This document shows, piece by piece, positions 33,845-42,410 of a DNA stretch of 64,000 bases; within the stretch, counting starts at the first letter, position 1; each line of letters starts with the position of its first letter. The stretch comes from Spirochaetota bacterium (GTDB lineage Bacteria; Spirochaetota; Spirochaetia; Treponematales; Treponemataceae), in contig JAEXRH010000017.1 in assembly GCA_023438065.1 (NCBI GenBank), positions 1 through 64,000 on the forward strand, given 5' to 3'. The notes under the pieces are model-generated. The model saw only the letters and a list, made by a program, of their open reading frames with translations, was not told the origin of the DNA and searched no databases. The translations under genes were made by a program, and so were the position numbers.

Positions 33845-34741
33845 TTGAAGGGTTCGATAAAGATCAGTAAGGCCGCGCGCGTGTCGATCGCGGCGGTTAT
33901 CGCGATCGCGGTATTGACGGTGACGGCGGTGTTCGTCCTGCCCTTCACCCCGGCCCGCGATGTTTTCGCAAACGTCTTCGGCGTCGTCGGTCTCGGTGAC
34001 GCCGAGCCTCAGTCCGCCGTTCCCGCGGGATATTCCCTCGTCTGGTCGGACGAGTTCTCGGGCGAGTCGGGCGAACCCGACAAGGAGAAGTGGGATTACT
34101 CGACCGGCGGAAACGGCTGGGGAAACGGCGAGGTGCAGAATTATACCAACAAGCGCGAGAATTCCTTCGTGAAGGACGGAATGCTCTCGATCGTCGCGCG
34201 CAAGGATAACGGGTCGTGGACGAGCGCCCGGGTGAAGACGCAGTACAAGGCGGATTGGACCTACGGCTTCATCGAGGTTCGCGCGCGGCTCCCGAAGGGC
34301 GTCGGCACCTGGCCCGCGATATGGATGCTCCCGACCTTCGACAAGTACGGCGGCTGGCCCCGCTCGGGAGAGATCGACATCATGGAGCACGTCGGGTACG
34401 AGCAGGACGTGATCCACGCGACCGCGCACACGATGAGCTACAATCACCGGAAGGAGACGCAGAAAAACGCCCATGACACGATCCCCGGCGTTTCCTCGCG
34501 CTTCCACGTCTACGCGGTCGAATGGACGCCCGACTATCTCCAGTGGTACGTCGACGGCGCGCCCTTCTACCGGTTCGACAACCCGAAGGAGACCGTCGCC
34601 GAATGGCCCTTCGACATCCGGTATTACCTCATCATGAACATCGCGATCGGCGGTTCCTGGGGCGGAAAGGAAGGCATCGACGAGCGCCTGAAAAGCGCGC
34701 GGATGGACGTCGATTACGTGAGAATCTACCAGAAACAATAG
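33845..34741 (+). CDS. GH16 beta-glucanase (laminarinase-type), membrane-anchored or exported
   Basis: A 298-residue glycoside hydrolase family 16 protein, likely an endo-beta-1,3-(1,3-1,4-)glucanase acting outside the cytosol. A hydrophobic segment (SIAAVIAIAVLTVTAVFVLPF, about residues 12-32) is either a signal or an anchor. The GH16 fold starts YSLVWSDEFSG and has the catalytic motif GEIDIMEH (nucleophile and acid Glu, near residue 182), preceded by GTWPAIWMLP. RMDVDYVRIYQ ends the domain. The start is TTG at 33845, with GAGGAGG 6 nt upstream, a strong choice over any ATG. The organism may digest storage or wall beta-glucans. Confidence 0.92.
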   Translation: MKGSIKISKAARVSIAAVIAIAVLTVTAVFVLPFTPARDVFANVFGVVGLGDAEPQSAVPAGYSLVWSDEFSGESGEPDKEKWDYSTGGNGWGNGEVQNYTNKRENSFVKDGMLSIVARKDNGSWTSARVKTQYKADWTYGFIEVRARLPKGVGTWPAIWMLPTFDKYGGWPRSGEIDIMEHVGYEQDVIHATAHTMSYNHRKETQKNAHDTIPGVSSRFHVYAVEWTPDYLQWYVDGAPFYRFDNPKETVAEWPFDIRYYLIMNIAIGGSWGGKEGIDERLKSARMDVDYVRIYQKQ

Positions 34742-34766
34742 GCCAAAACGGCGTTATTGCCTGAAT

Positions 34767-34818
34767 AAAGGGATCCCAAGGAGGCTCGCGATGCCGTCCA
34801 GGATCCCTTTTTTTTCGC
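34767..34818 (+). terminator. Terminator-like hairpin enclosing a ribosome binding site and start codon
   Basis: AAAGGGATCC (34767-34776) pairs with GGATCCCTTT (34801-34810), followed by more Ts (to about 34814). The 24-nt loop contains AAGGAGG (34779-34785) and ATG 34791. By shape it is the terminator of the GH16 gene, yet the next gene is initiated inside its loop. See findings. Confidence 0.7.
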
Positions 34819-35909
34819 CCGCAGGACAACGCCCGGCGCCCTGTCGCCGGGCGCTTCCGCTCGTCGCCGTGTTCGCGCTCCTCTCGGGCTGTCCCCTGAC
34901 CGAGGCGCCCGAGACGGGGAACGAGACCGTAAGCCTCGTGATCTCCGCGGGAGAAAGCGGCGTCGAGCCGGTCTCGCGCCGAAACGGCGCGGGCCCGAAA
35001 CGCCTCACCTTCATGACCTGGAACGCCCAGTGCTTTTTCGACGCCGAGGAGACCGGCGCCGAATTCAAGGAGTTCCGGGGAGCGAAGAGCGAGTGGTCGG
35101 CGGAGCGGTACGAGGCGCGCCTTGACCGGCTCGGCGAGGTTTTGCTGCTGGCCGGAACCGCGCTCGGCGCGGGACCCGAACGCGCGCCCGATATCGCGAT
35201 CCTCGAGGAAATCGAGAGCGTTCGGGTGATCGAGGATCTGTGCAACCGGCTTCCGTCGCGCGCGCGGTATCCCTTCGCGGCCTTCGTTCCGCCGCCGCCG
35301 GGATCGGCGTTCGCGACCGCGATCCTCTCGCGTTATCCGGTTCGGTCGGTAACCGCGCACGCGATAGCGCGCGAGAGCGCGACCCCGGGCGAGACGATCC
35401 TTCGGCCGCTCGTCGAGGTGACCGTCGACGCGGAAGGCCTTCCGGTCACGGTCTTCGGCGCGCACTGGAAATCGAAGTCCGACACGGCCGACACGGACGC
35501 CGTCAGGGACGCGCAGGAGCGGGCCCTCGCGGCGCGGATCGGCTTGCTCAGGTCCCGCGATCCCGGGGCGTTTTTCGTCGCGGCCGGCGACTTTAACCAG
35601 ATACTCGGGGAGTTCGAGATCCTTGCCTCGGTAACCGAAAGCCCCTGGCCCGATTGGCTCGCGCGGCATTCCTCGGGGGACGCGAACGGGCCGGAGGGAT
35701 CGTATTGGTTCGACGGACGATGGGAGGCGATCGACCACGTTTTCCATTCGCGCGAAAGCGACACGGCGTACCGGCCGTCGTCCTTCCGACCGTTATCGTC
35801 GCCCCCCGTGGCCGACGCGGAAGGGCATCCCGCGCGATACGAGGTGTTCTCGGGGTACGGGTATTCCGACCATCTTCCCCTCATTATCGCCTTCGACAAA
35901 ATGAATTGA
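34791..35909 (+). CDS. Lipoprotein with endonuclease/exonuclease/phosphatase fold
   Basis: A 372-residue predicted lipoprotein: basic N-terminus, hydrophobic stretch (LPLVAVFALLSGC; lipobox Cys about residue 34) and an EEP-superfamily domain. Visible EEP residues are MTWNAQCFF (Asn), ILEEIES (metal Glu), AAGDFNQ (Asp-x-Asn), AIDHVF and YSDHLPLI (Ser-Asp-His). A secreted DNase, phosphodiesterase or sphingomyelinase-like activity is possible; the substrate cannot be told. The ATG and ribosome site are within a terminator-like hairpin. Confidence 0.82.
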   Translation: MPSRIPFFSPAGQRPAPCRRALPLVAVFALLSGCPLTEAPETGNETVSLVISAGESGVEPVSRRNGAGPKRLTFMTWNAQCFFDAEETGAEFKEFRGAKSEWSAERYEARLDRLGEVLLLAGTALGAGPERAPDIAILEEIESVRVIEDLCNRLPSRARYPFAAFVPPPPGSAFATAILSRYPVRSVTAHAIARESATPGETILRPLVEVTVDAEGLPVTVFGAHWKSKSDTADTDAVRDAQERALAARIGLLRSRDPGAFFVAAGDFNQILGEFEILASVTESPWPDWLARHSSGDANGPEGSYWFDGRWEAIDHVFHSRESDTAYRPSSFRPLSSPPVADAEGHPARYEVFSGYGYSDHLPLIIAFDKMN

Positions 35910-35934
35910 CCTTTTCCGGCATTCGGGCGAAAAT
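35906..35934 (+). promoter_or_regulatory. Candidate leaderless promoter of the 916-aa gene
   Basis: TTGACC (35906-35911), 17 nt, GAAAAT (35929-35934), 6 nt, ATG 35941. There is no Shine-Dalgarno in the gap. The promoter overlaps the stop of the previous gene. Confidence 0.55.
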
Positions 35935-35940
35935 CGCGAT

Positions 35941-38691
35941 ATGGAAGATGTTCGGCTAAAGAGAAAAAATCCGTTCGTCGTCGCGATCGTCATCGCGCTC
36001 GTCGTTTTCGTCGCGTTGCCCGTCGCGGTTATCATCGTATCCTCCTTCGGGCGGATATCCGCGGACTCCGTCATGGTCGAGCCGTTCGGCGCGTATTTCA
36101 GGATACCCTCGGTCATGCGCACCGCCGACCGGATTCTCGCGCACGAGAGCCTTCCCGATCTTCTCGCCGATCCCGCCTTCGCGCAGGCGGCGCCCGCCGT
36201 CTCCGCGCTTCGCGATTCCGGCCTGACCGGGAACGCGCTCGCCCGCGCGCTCGGAAAGGGGAGTCTCGAGGGAATCGTCCTCGAGGGAGGAAAGATCCTC
36301 GTCGCGTACGACCTTGGCGTCGCTTCTCCCCTGATGGCCCTCGCTCCCGTCCTCGGCGGAAAGATCCCGATAAAGAACCTCTATTACGTGCAATCGGGCG
36401 ACGCCTCCCGTTTCGAGTACTGGACCGAGGGCGGCTCGACCTGGTACGTCGACACGGCGCGAAACCTACTGGTCGCCTCGAACGATCCCGCCGTGCTTGA
36501 CCTCGCGCTTGAGCGGAGCCGCCGCGCCGCCGAAGGCGAAGACGACGTCGCTTTACCGCTCCCGCAGGACGGCCTCGACGCCGCGATTCCGGGGCCGTCC
36601 GTCGGGCCGGGGGGGATATCGCCCGACGCGGGCAAGCTTGCCCGCCTCCTCGGATCCGACGATTACGACGTCGGCATTCTTCTCGATCCACGCCCGGCGC
36701 TCGCGTCCCTCGCCGCCGGCGACGACTCCGTTCGCTCCGTCCTCGACCGGATCCGGCTGTCCGATACCGTCGCGCTGACGATGAGAATACGCGCGCGCCA
36801 ACTCGATCTCGCGCTGAAGTCGCGCGTCGTCGCGGGCGATCCCGGTCTCGCGGCAATCCTTGCCGGGGATTCCGCGCGCGCGGACGCCGTCGAGTCCCTC
36901 CCCGAAACCGCGCAGTACGCGACGATGATCGTCGGAGTGGAGCCTCGCGCGTTGCTTGCGGCCCTCCGCTCCTCGTCGCCTCAGTCGGTCGGCGATTCGA
37001 TCGACCGCGCCGACAGCGTCTCCCGGGCCGCGCTCGGCATGGACCTGGAACGGCTCGTGTTTTCCTGGGCCGGCGACGGCGTCGCGGTTTTCGGCCTCGA
37101 GGGTCGGCCTCGTCCCGTGTTCGCGATCAAGGTCGCGGACGAGCGGGCGCGGAAGGAAACCTTCGCCGCCGCCATCGCGACCCTCGCCGTTTCCGAGGAC
37201 GACTCCTTCGTGCTCGATGGCCTGAGGATTCCGCGCCTGACGCTGCCCGATTTCCTTTCGGCTTTCCTGGGTCTCTTTAAGGTTTCGATCCCCGCCCCGT
37301 ATTATCTCGTCCGGGACGGCTGGCTCTTCCTTTCGGAGTCGCCCGAAAATCTCCTCGAGATCGCGAACGCGCGGAATTCCGGCAAAACCCTCGGGAAGGC
37401 AGACTCGTGGAAATCCCTTTCCTCGTCGACGGACGAGCGGGCGACGATGACGCTCTATTATTCGCTTGACCGCGCCATCCCGTTTTTCCTCAAGGGTCGC
37501 GGGAGGCTCTCCCGCGCGCTTCAGTTTTATCGACAGGGGCTCGCGCGCCTGACCGTCGAGTCGGGCGAGGTGACGGTCTCGCTTTCGGTCGTACCCGGGA
37601 CCGGCCGCGGGGTGTTTCCGCTTCCGGGGTATCCCGTCGATCTCGGCGGGCGCGCGGCATCCGTCGTCGCGCGCGCGCCGCGGAAAGGCTCGTCGCCCCG
37701 TATCGCGACGGTCGTGGACGGAACGCGCGTCGTCGCCATCGATCCGGTCTCGCTCGCGCGCTTCGAATATTCCGCGAACTCGCCCGCCTGGTGCGTGCCC
37801 GTCGCGGGCGCGAGCCCGGGAGAAACGGACGATCCCGCCTTCTGGGTCGTCACCGAAGAGGGAGAGATCACGCTCCTTGACGGCGATCTCGTTCCACTTT
37901 CGGGTTTCCCCGTGCGGGTGAACGGGAAGCCGTCGTCCCCGCCGCTTGCCGAATCGGCCCGCGTGCTCGTTCCCGTAAGCGAAGGCGGGCTCGTGGCCGT
38001 CGACCTTTTGGGCGCTGCCGTCGCGATCCCCCTTCCGTTCCCCGAAGCCCTTCGCGCGCCGCCTGCCTTCTCGAAGGCAAACGGGCAAACCCGCTTCGCC
38101 GCGTATCCGAAAGGCTTTTCCGGGATGGTTTGGCTGATGGACGACGCGTTCGTCCCGCTTCCCGGCTGGCCCGCGGATGCCGGGGGGATCGCGTTCGGCT
38201 CCCCGGTTTTCTGCTCGACCGACAAGCGCGTCGCGGTCGCGTTTCTCGCGCAGAGCGGCGAGCTCTCGCTTTTCGACGAGACGGGACAGGCGGTTTCGGG
38301 CTTCCCCGTCCGGCTTCCCGGCGTCTTTTTCTTCCAGCCCTCGTTCGACGGCGAGAGTCTCTGGGCCGTTTCGTCGTCGGGCGTGCTCTACCGGATCGCG
38401 CTTGACGGCTCCGTGCTCAGTCAGCAGATACCGGATTTCACCGCCGAGTCGGGAGCCGTCGTCTGCGCGGACGCGAACGGCGACCGGGACCCCGAGGTTT
38501 TCGTCTCGGGCGACGGAAACGCCCTCTTCGCGTATGGGCGAAGCTTTGCCTCCCTTGACGGTTTCCCGCTCCCGATCTCGGGCATGCCCGTCATCGGCGA
38601 CCTTAACGGCGACGGGAACGTCGAGTGCGCGGGAATCGGTCTCGACGATCGGCTCTATTGCTGGCAATTCAGGAAGAAAAGGGGAGATTGA
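35941..38691 (+). CDS. Large membrane-anchored protein with C-terminal beta-propeller-like repeats
   Basis: A 916-residue protein with one N-terminal transmembrane helix (residues about 12-33, FVVAIVIALVVFVALPVAVIIV), so most of it lies outside the cytosol. The first 550 residues are mixed alpha/beta and unrecognised; parts recall large DUF3352-like surface proteins. From about residue 560, short repeats with GFP and DG pairs appear (PLSGFPVRVNGKPSSPPL, AVSGFPVRLPG, DGFPLPISGMP), and the end has DANGDRDPEVFVSGDGN and GDLNGDGNVECAGIG, which fit FG-GAP/calcium-binding propeller blades. It is one base from the start of the TPR lipoprotein gene, so they probably act together at the envelope. Confidence 0.7.
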   Translation: MEDVRLKRKNPFVVAIVIALVVFVALPVAVIIVSSFGRISADSVMVEPFGAYFRIPSVMRTADRILAHESLPDLLADPAFAQAAPAVSALRDSGLTGNALARALGKGSLEGIVLEGGKILVAYDLGVASPLMALAPVLGGKIPIKNLYYVQSGDASRFEYWTEGGSTWYVDTARNLLVASNDPAVLDLALERSRRAAEGEDDVALPLPQDGLDAAIPGPSVGPGGISPDAGKLARLLGSDDYDVGILLDPRPALASLAAGDDSVRSVLDRIRLSDTVALTMRIRARQLDLALKSRVVAGDPGLAAILAGDSARADAVESLPETAQYATMIVGVEPRALLAALRSSSPQSVGDSIDRADSVSRAALGMDLERLVFSWAGDGVAVFGLEGRPRPVFAIKVADERARKETFAAAIATLAVSEDDSFVLDGLRIPRLTLPDFLSAFLGLFKVSIPAPYYLVRDGWLFLSESPENLLEIANARNSGKTLGKADSWKSLSSSTDERATMTLYYSLDRAIPFFLKGRGRLSRALQFYRQGLARLTVESGEVTVSLSVVPGTGRGVFPLPGYPVDLGGRAASVVARAPRKGSSPRIATVVDGTRVVAIDPVSLARFEYSANSPAWCVPVAGASPGETDDPAFWVVTEEGEITLLDGDLVPLSGFPVRVNGKPSSPPLAESARVLVPVSEGGLVAVDLLGAAVAIPLPFPEALRAPPAFSKANGQTRFAAYPKGFSGMVWLMDDAFVPLPGWPADAGGIAFGSPVFCSTDKRVAVAFLAQSGELSLFDETGQAVSGFPVRLPGVFFFQPSFDGESLWAVSSSGVLYRIALDGSVLSQQIPDFTAESGAVVCADANGDRDPEVFVSGDGNALFAYGRSFASLDGFPLPISGMPVIGDLNGDGNVECAGIGLDDRLYCWQFRKKRGD

Positions 38692-38692
38692 G

Positions 38693-39814
38693 GTGAGATC
38701 GAATCATCGACATACCGTCGGCGCCTTCGCCCTTTCGGCGATCGTCGCGTTCGCGGGGGGAATCTCCGTTTCGTGCGCGAGCCTCCAGCGCGATCTGCTC
38801 GCGACGAGCGCGGGCGCGGAGGCGAGCGACGATATCTCCTCGTTGGAGCGGAAGATCGCGAGCCTCGACCGCGATCCCGCGCAAGGGGCGATCGAGGCCG
38901 CGAGAGACCTCGTTCGCGACCTTGAGCGAAAGGGGATTCGTGACGCGGCGTTCGAGGCGAGACTCGCGGCCTGGTCAGGCCGCCTTTATCTCGTCGAGGG
39001 AAAGCGAAGCGATGCGGAGCGGCTTTCGAAGCGGTCCCTTTCCCTTCTCCCGGGCGACGCGGCCGGCGTCGCGCTCGCCGCGCGGCTCGAGCGCGACGGC
39101 GAAAAGAGGCTCGCGGCGCTTGACGCATCCCTCGCGGTGGATCCCGGATCGGGGCTTCTCGTCCTCGAGCGCGCGCGGACCCTTCTTGAGCTCGGCCGGT
39201 ATCGGGGGGCGGTGGCGTCCTTCGACGCGTCCTTCGCGCTCCTTCCGGGTTATTACGAGGTTCTCTGGAAAGACGAGAGAAATCGCGCATGGACGCTTCG
39301 CGACGTCGATTCGGGAGCTGCGCCCGCGGTAGCGGCCGTCGCGGAAAAGGACGCGATCTCCTGGGCCGACGCCGTCGAGCTCGCGCGGAGCGTCGGGGCC
39401 CTTCCCGGAGAGCTCGCGGCGAAGCGGAACGCGAGCGCGCGCACGCTCTTCGACGGTCTCGTTTCGGCGTCGTGGATTCCGGGGACAGGCTCCTGGGGTT
39501 CCCCTCCCGTAAGCGCGCGTCCATCGACGCCCGCGGACTCGATAGATCGCGCGCGCGCCGCCTGGTTTCTTTGGCGACTCGCCGCGGACCGCGAACGGAA
39601 TCCCTCCTTGCTCACGAAATACTCCGCGCGCTATCGCACGGTTTCCGGTTCCGTCTCCCCCGTTCCCGACGTGGCGGTCGACGCTCCCTTCTTCGACGCG
39701 GCGCTCGGCTGCGTGGAGCGCGAGATCATGGCGTTGACCGACGGCATTCATTTCTCCCCGAACCTTCCCGTCGGCGGCGCGGAGTTCCTGAGAATGCTCG
39801 AAAAGGCGCGCTGA
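38693..39814 (+). CDS. TPR-like repeat lipoprotein
   Basis: A 373-residue predicted lipoprotein (lipobox ISVSC near residue 28). Residues about 40-210 are helical with TPR-like periodicity (SGRLYLVEGKRSDAERLSKRSLSLLPGDAAG; LLELGRYRGAVASFDASFALLPGY). The C-terminal 40 residues (PFFDAALGCVEREIMALTDGIHFSPNLPVGGAEFLRMLEK) look like a single S-layer-homology-type motif. Start is GTG 38693 with GGGGAG upstream. It follows the 916-aa gene by one nt, so the two probably form an envelope pair. Function is not known. Confidence 0.72.
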   Translation: MRSNHRHTVGAFALSAIVAFAGGISVSCASLQRDLLATSAGAEASDDISSLERKIASLDRDPAQGAIEAARDLVRDLERKGIRDAAFEARLAAWSGRLYLVEGKRSDAERLSKRSLSLLPGDAAGVALAARLERDGEKRLAALDASLAVDPGSGLLVLERARTLLELGRYRGAVASFDASFALLPGYYEVLWKDERNRAWTLRDVDSGAAPAVAAVAEKDAISWADAVELARSVGALPGELAAKRNASARTLFDGLVSASWIPGTGSWGSPPVSARPSTPADSIDRARAAWFLWRLAADRERNPSLLTKYSARYRTVSGSVSPVPDVAVDAPFFDAALGCVEREIMALTDGIHFSPNLPVGGAEFLRMLEKAR

Positions 39815-39867
39815 AGACATCGCTTCCCCGGCAGCGTCGTGACGCGCGATAAACCCCATATAAAAAA

Positions 39868-39896
39868 CAAAACCCGCGATTCTCTCGCGGGTTTTG
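39868..39896. terminator. Bidirectional terminator between the TPR lipoprotein gene and pckG
   Basis: CAAAACCCGCGA-TTCTC-TCGCGGGTTTTG is a 12-bp perfect stem. The minus-strand reading is followed by TTTTTTA, the plus-strand reading only by CGTTTTC, so it mainly ends pckG but can serve both convergent genes. Confidence 0.85.
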
Positions 39897-39930
39897 CGTT
39901 TTCAATTGCGTGATGCCTTTCGACCGAACG

Positions 39931-40060
39931 GCTTAGCCCTTGAGAGCCGTGGAGTTGGCGCAGAGCGCCAACTCCGAGCTCAATGGCTTTTAGCCATTAA
40001 GGAGCCGTGAAGTCGGCGCAGAGCGCCAACTCCGAGCTCAATGGCTTTTAGCCATTGAGC
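39931..40060. repeat. 58-bp tandem repeat with hairpins at the pckG 3' end
   Basis: Two units (39944-40001 and 40002-40059) match at 55 of 58 positions, with a degenerate partial unit just before them. Each unit has GGAGTTGGCGC-AGA-GCGCCAACTCC (11-bp perfect in unit 1, two mismatches in unit 2) and GCTCAATGGC-TTTTA-GCCATTGAGC (10-bp perfect in unit 2, 6-bp in unit 1). The second hairpin of unit 2 spans the pckG stop, whose TAA lies in its loop. Confidence 0.9.
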
Positions 40061-41865
40061 CGGGATTCCAGGCCTTCCATTTCCTTCATGAGCTCTTTGG
40101 GGAGCTTCTTGCCGAACTTCGGATAGTGGTTCTCGCGGACGTCCGCGATCTCCTTCTTCCAGCCCTCGACGTCGACGGAGAGGATGGTCTTCATGTCCTC
40201 GGCGGTAACGTTCAGGCCGGACACGTTGATCGCGCCTTCCTTCGGCATCCAGCCGATCTGGGTCTTGACGGCGTTATCCTTGCCGTCGCAGCGGTCGAAG
40301 ACCCACGCGAGGACGCGGCTGTTCTCGCCGTATCCGGGCCATATGAACTTGCCGTCGGCGTTCTTGCGGAACCAGTTGACGAAGAAGATCTTCGGGAGTT
40401 TGTCTTCCTTGGACTTCTTGCCCATCTTGATCCAGTGCGCGAAGTAGTCGCCCATGTTGTAACCGCAGAAGGGGAGCATGGCGAAGGGGTCGCGGCGCAC
40501 GGAGCCGACCTTGAGGTCGAGCGCGGCGGCGGTGATCTCCGAGCCGACGATCGAGCCGAGGAACACGCCGTGGTTCCAGCTGGTCGCCTGGTGCACGAGC
40601 GGGATGGTCGAGGGGCGGCGTCCGCCGAAGAGGATCGCGTCTATCGGAACGCCCTTCGGGTCGTCCCATTCCTTCGCGACGGCCGGGCACTGCTTCGCGG
40701 GGGCCGCGAAACGGGCGTTCGGGTGGGAAGAAGGCTCCTGGGCCTTGTTGCCCTTGTCCTGGACCCACTCGTTGCCCTTCCAGTCGACGAGCTTGCCGGG
40801 GGCGTCGTAGCCGATGCCTTCCCACCAGACGTCGCCGTCTTCGGTAAGCGCGCAGTTCGTGAAGATGGTGTTGGTCTTGATCGACTCCATCGCGTTCTTG
40901 TTGGAATCGTTCGAGGTTCCCGGGGCGACGCCGAAGAAACCGGCTTCCGGGTTGATCGCGTAGAGGCGGCCGTCCTTGCCGAACTTCATCCAGGCGATGT
41001 CGTCGCCGATGGTCTCGACCTTCCAGCCGGGGATGGTCGGGATGAGCATCGCGAGGTTGGTCTTTCCGCAGGCCGAGGGGAAGGCGCCGGTCACGTACTT
41101 GACCTTGCCTTCGGGGTTGGTGAGCTTGAGGATGAGCATGTGCTCGGCGAGCCAGCCTTCTTCCTTCGCGAGCACGGAGGCGATGCGGAGGGCGAAGCAC
41201 TTCTTGCCGAGGAGGGCGTTTCCGCCGTAGCCGGAACCGAACGACCAGATGGCGCGCTCTTCCGGGAAGTGGGAGATGTACTTGCTGTCGAGCGGGGCGC
41301 AGGGCCACTTGCCGTTATCCTTCTCGCCGGCGGCGAGGGGCTTGCCGACCGAGTGGAGGCAGGGAACGAACGCGCCCTTGGTGCCGAGGACGTCGAGAAC
41401 CTTCGAGCCGACGCGGGTCATGATGTCCATGCTGCAAACGACGTACTGGCTGTCGGTGATCTCGATACCGATCTTGCCGATGTCGGAGCCGACGGGGCCC
41501 ATCGAGAAGGGGATGACGTACATCGTGCGGCCCTTCATGCAACCGGCATAGAGGCCCTTCATCGTGGCCTTGAGCTCGTTGGGATCGATCCAGTTGTTGG
41601 TCGGACCCGCGAAATCTTTCTTCTTTGAAGCGATATAGGTGCGGTTCTCGACGCGGGCGACGTCGGAGGCGTCGGAGCGGAAAAGAAAGCTGTTCGGGCG
41701 TTTCTTCAGAGGGATGCCGAGGCCGGCGTCGACGAGTTCCTTCATGAGGCGGTCGTACTCGGACTGGGATCCGTCACAGACGTAGATGCTGTCGGGCTGA
41801 CACATCTTGGCGACTTCTTCGACCCAGGCCTTAAGCTTGGGGTGCTTGATGTCATTGATCGTCAT
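40048..41865 (-). CDS. pckG: Phosphoenolpyruvate carboxykinase (GTP)
   Basis: Converts oxaloacetate and GTP to PEP, CO2 and GDP, or runs in reverse for anaplerosis as in many fermenters. The 605-residue length and sequence fit the GTP class: FPSACGKTNLAML (P-loop with the reactive Cys), AFPSACGKT preceded by VTGAFPSA, and GRRPSTIPLVHQ with the R-loop. The first residues MTINDIKHPKLKAWVEEVAKMCQPD are typical. A good AAGGAG precedes ATG 41865. The last codons and stop lie within the 58-bp tandem repeat. A 16-bp inverted repeat lies upstream. Confidence 0.96.
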   Translation of the reverse strand: MTINDIKHPKLKAWVEEVAKMCQPDSIYVCDGSQSEYDRLMKELVDAGLGIPLKKRPNSFLFRSDASDVARVENRTYIASKKKDFAGPTNNWIDPNELKATMKGLYAGCMKGRTMYVIPFSMGPVGSDIGKIGIEITDSQYVVCSMDIMTRVGSKVLDVLGTKGAFVPCLHSVGKPLAAGEKDNGKWPCAPLDSKYISHFPEERAIWSFGSGYGGNALLGKKCFALRIASVLAKEEGWLAEHMLILKLTNPEGKVKYVTGAFPSACGKTNLAMLIPTIPGWKVETIGDDIAWMKFGKDGRLYAINPEAGFFGVAPGTSNDSNKNAMESIKTNTIFTNCALTEDGDVWWEGIGYDAPGKLVDWKGNEWVQDKGNKAQEPSSHPNARFAAPAKQCPAVAKEWDDPKGVPIDAILFGGRRPSTIPLVHQATSWNHGVFLGSIVGSEITAAALDLKVGSVRRDPFAMLPFCGYNMGDYFAHWIKMGKKSKEDKLPKIFFVNWFRKNADGKFIWPGYGENSRVLAWVFDRCDGKDNAVKTQIGWMPKEGAINVSGLNVTAEDMKTILSVDVEGWKKEIADVRENHYPKFGKKLPKELMKEMEGLESRLNG

Positions 41866-41935
41866 AAAAGCTCCTTATATGGACATAAATGTTGAAGAAT
41901 GGGGAATACTTCAATTACCAATACCGTACCGGATT

Positions 41936-41951
41936 TTGCATATTTATGCAA
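41936..41951. promoter_or_regulatory. Inverted repeat upstream of pckG
   Basis: TTGCATA (41936-41942), two bases, TATGCAA (41945-41951): a perfect 7-bp dyad 71 nt upstream of the pckG start. It could be a regulator site. I could not define the promoter itself in this AT-rich gap. Confidence 0.4.
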
Positions 41952-41992
41952 GATAAGTAAGGGCTGGTTGACAAATTTTGTGTATATTTCCG

Positions 41993-42385
41993 TTACGCGA
42001 CGAGATTCACGACCGCGCCGGTTTGCGGGAGAGCGGGTCGATAGGGAAGACTTTCGACCTGGGCGGTCACCGTCTGAATCTGCGATTGGTATTGCTTGAT
42101 GAGCGCGTCGATTTGGCCGTCGGAGATCTCGCCGCGGGAGGTCACCTTCGGCTGGACGTTTTTCTGGCGCATCGAGACGAGCTGGTCGATGAGGGTGTTG
42201 AGGATCTTGATTTTATCGATCGATATCCCTTCCTGTCCGTCGCGGGCGGGATACCCGGAAACGTACTGGAATTGCGCGTAGCCGTACATGCTCGGCTTGA
42301 CCGGCACGTACGTCCTTCCGCCCGAGGAAATCGAGGGCATTATCGTGTATGACATGGTCCGTAACGGGCCAAGATTCGAATACAT
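41993..42385 (-). CDS. Hypothetical protein, 130 aa
   Basis: A soluble 130-residue protein, Tyr-rich at the N-terminus (MYSNLGPLRTMSYTIMPS...MYGYAQFQYVSGYP), with a central helical stretch (IDKIKILNTLIDQLVSMRQ; DGQIDALIKQYQSQIQTVTAQVESL) and a flexible end. I recognise no domain. GGAGG lies 8 nt before ATG 42385. It lies between pckG and a solute-binding lipoprotein, both on the minus strand, with separate gaps. A weak sigma-28-like element lies upstream, hinting at a flagellar link, but that is speculative. Confidence 0.6.
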   Translation of the reverse strand: MYSNLGPLRTMSYTIMPSISSGGRTYVPVKPSMYGYAQFQYVSGYPARDGQEGISIDKIKILNTLIDQLVSMRQKNVQPKVTSRGEISDGQIDALIKQYQSQIQTVTAQVESLPYRPALPQTGAVVNLVA

Positions 42386-42410
42386 GGCGTATCCTCCGCT
42401 TCTTTTTTAC

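Noticed and set aside
39944..40060. CRISPR or VNTR array
   Set aside because: Only two 58-bp units with no spacers; each is a pair of hairpins, so it fits a palindromic 3'-end repeat instead.
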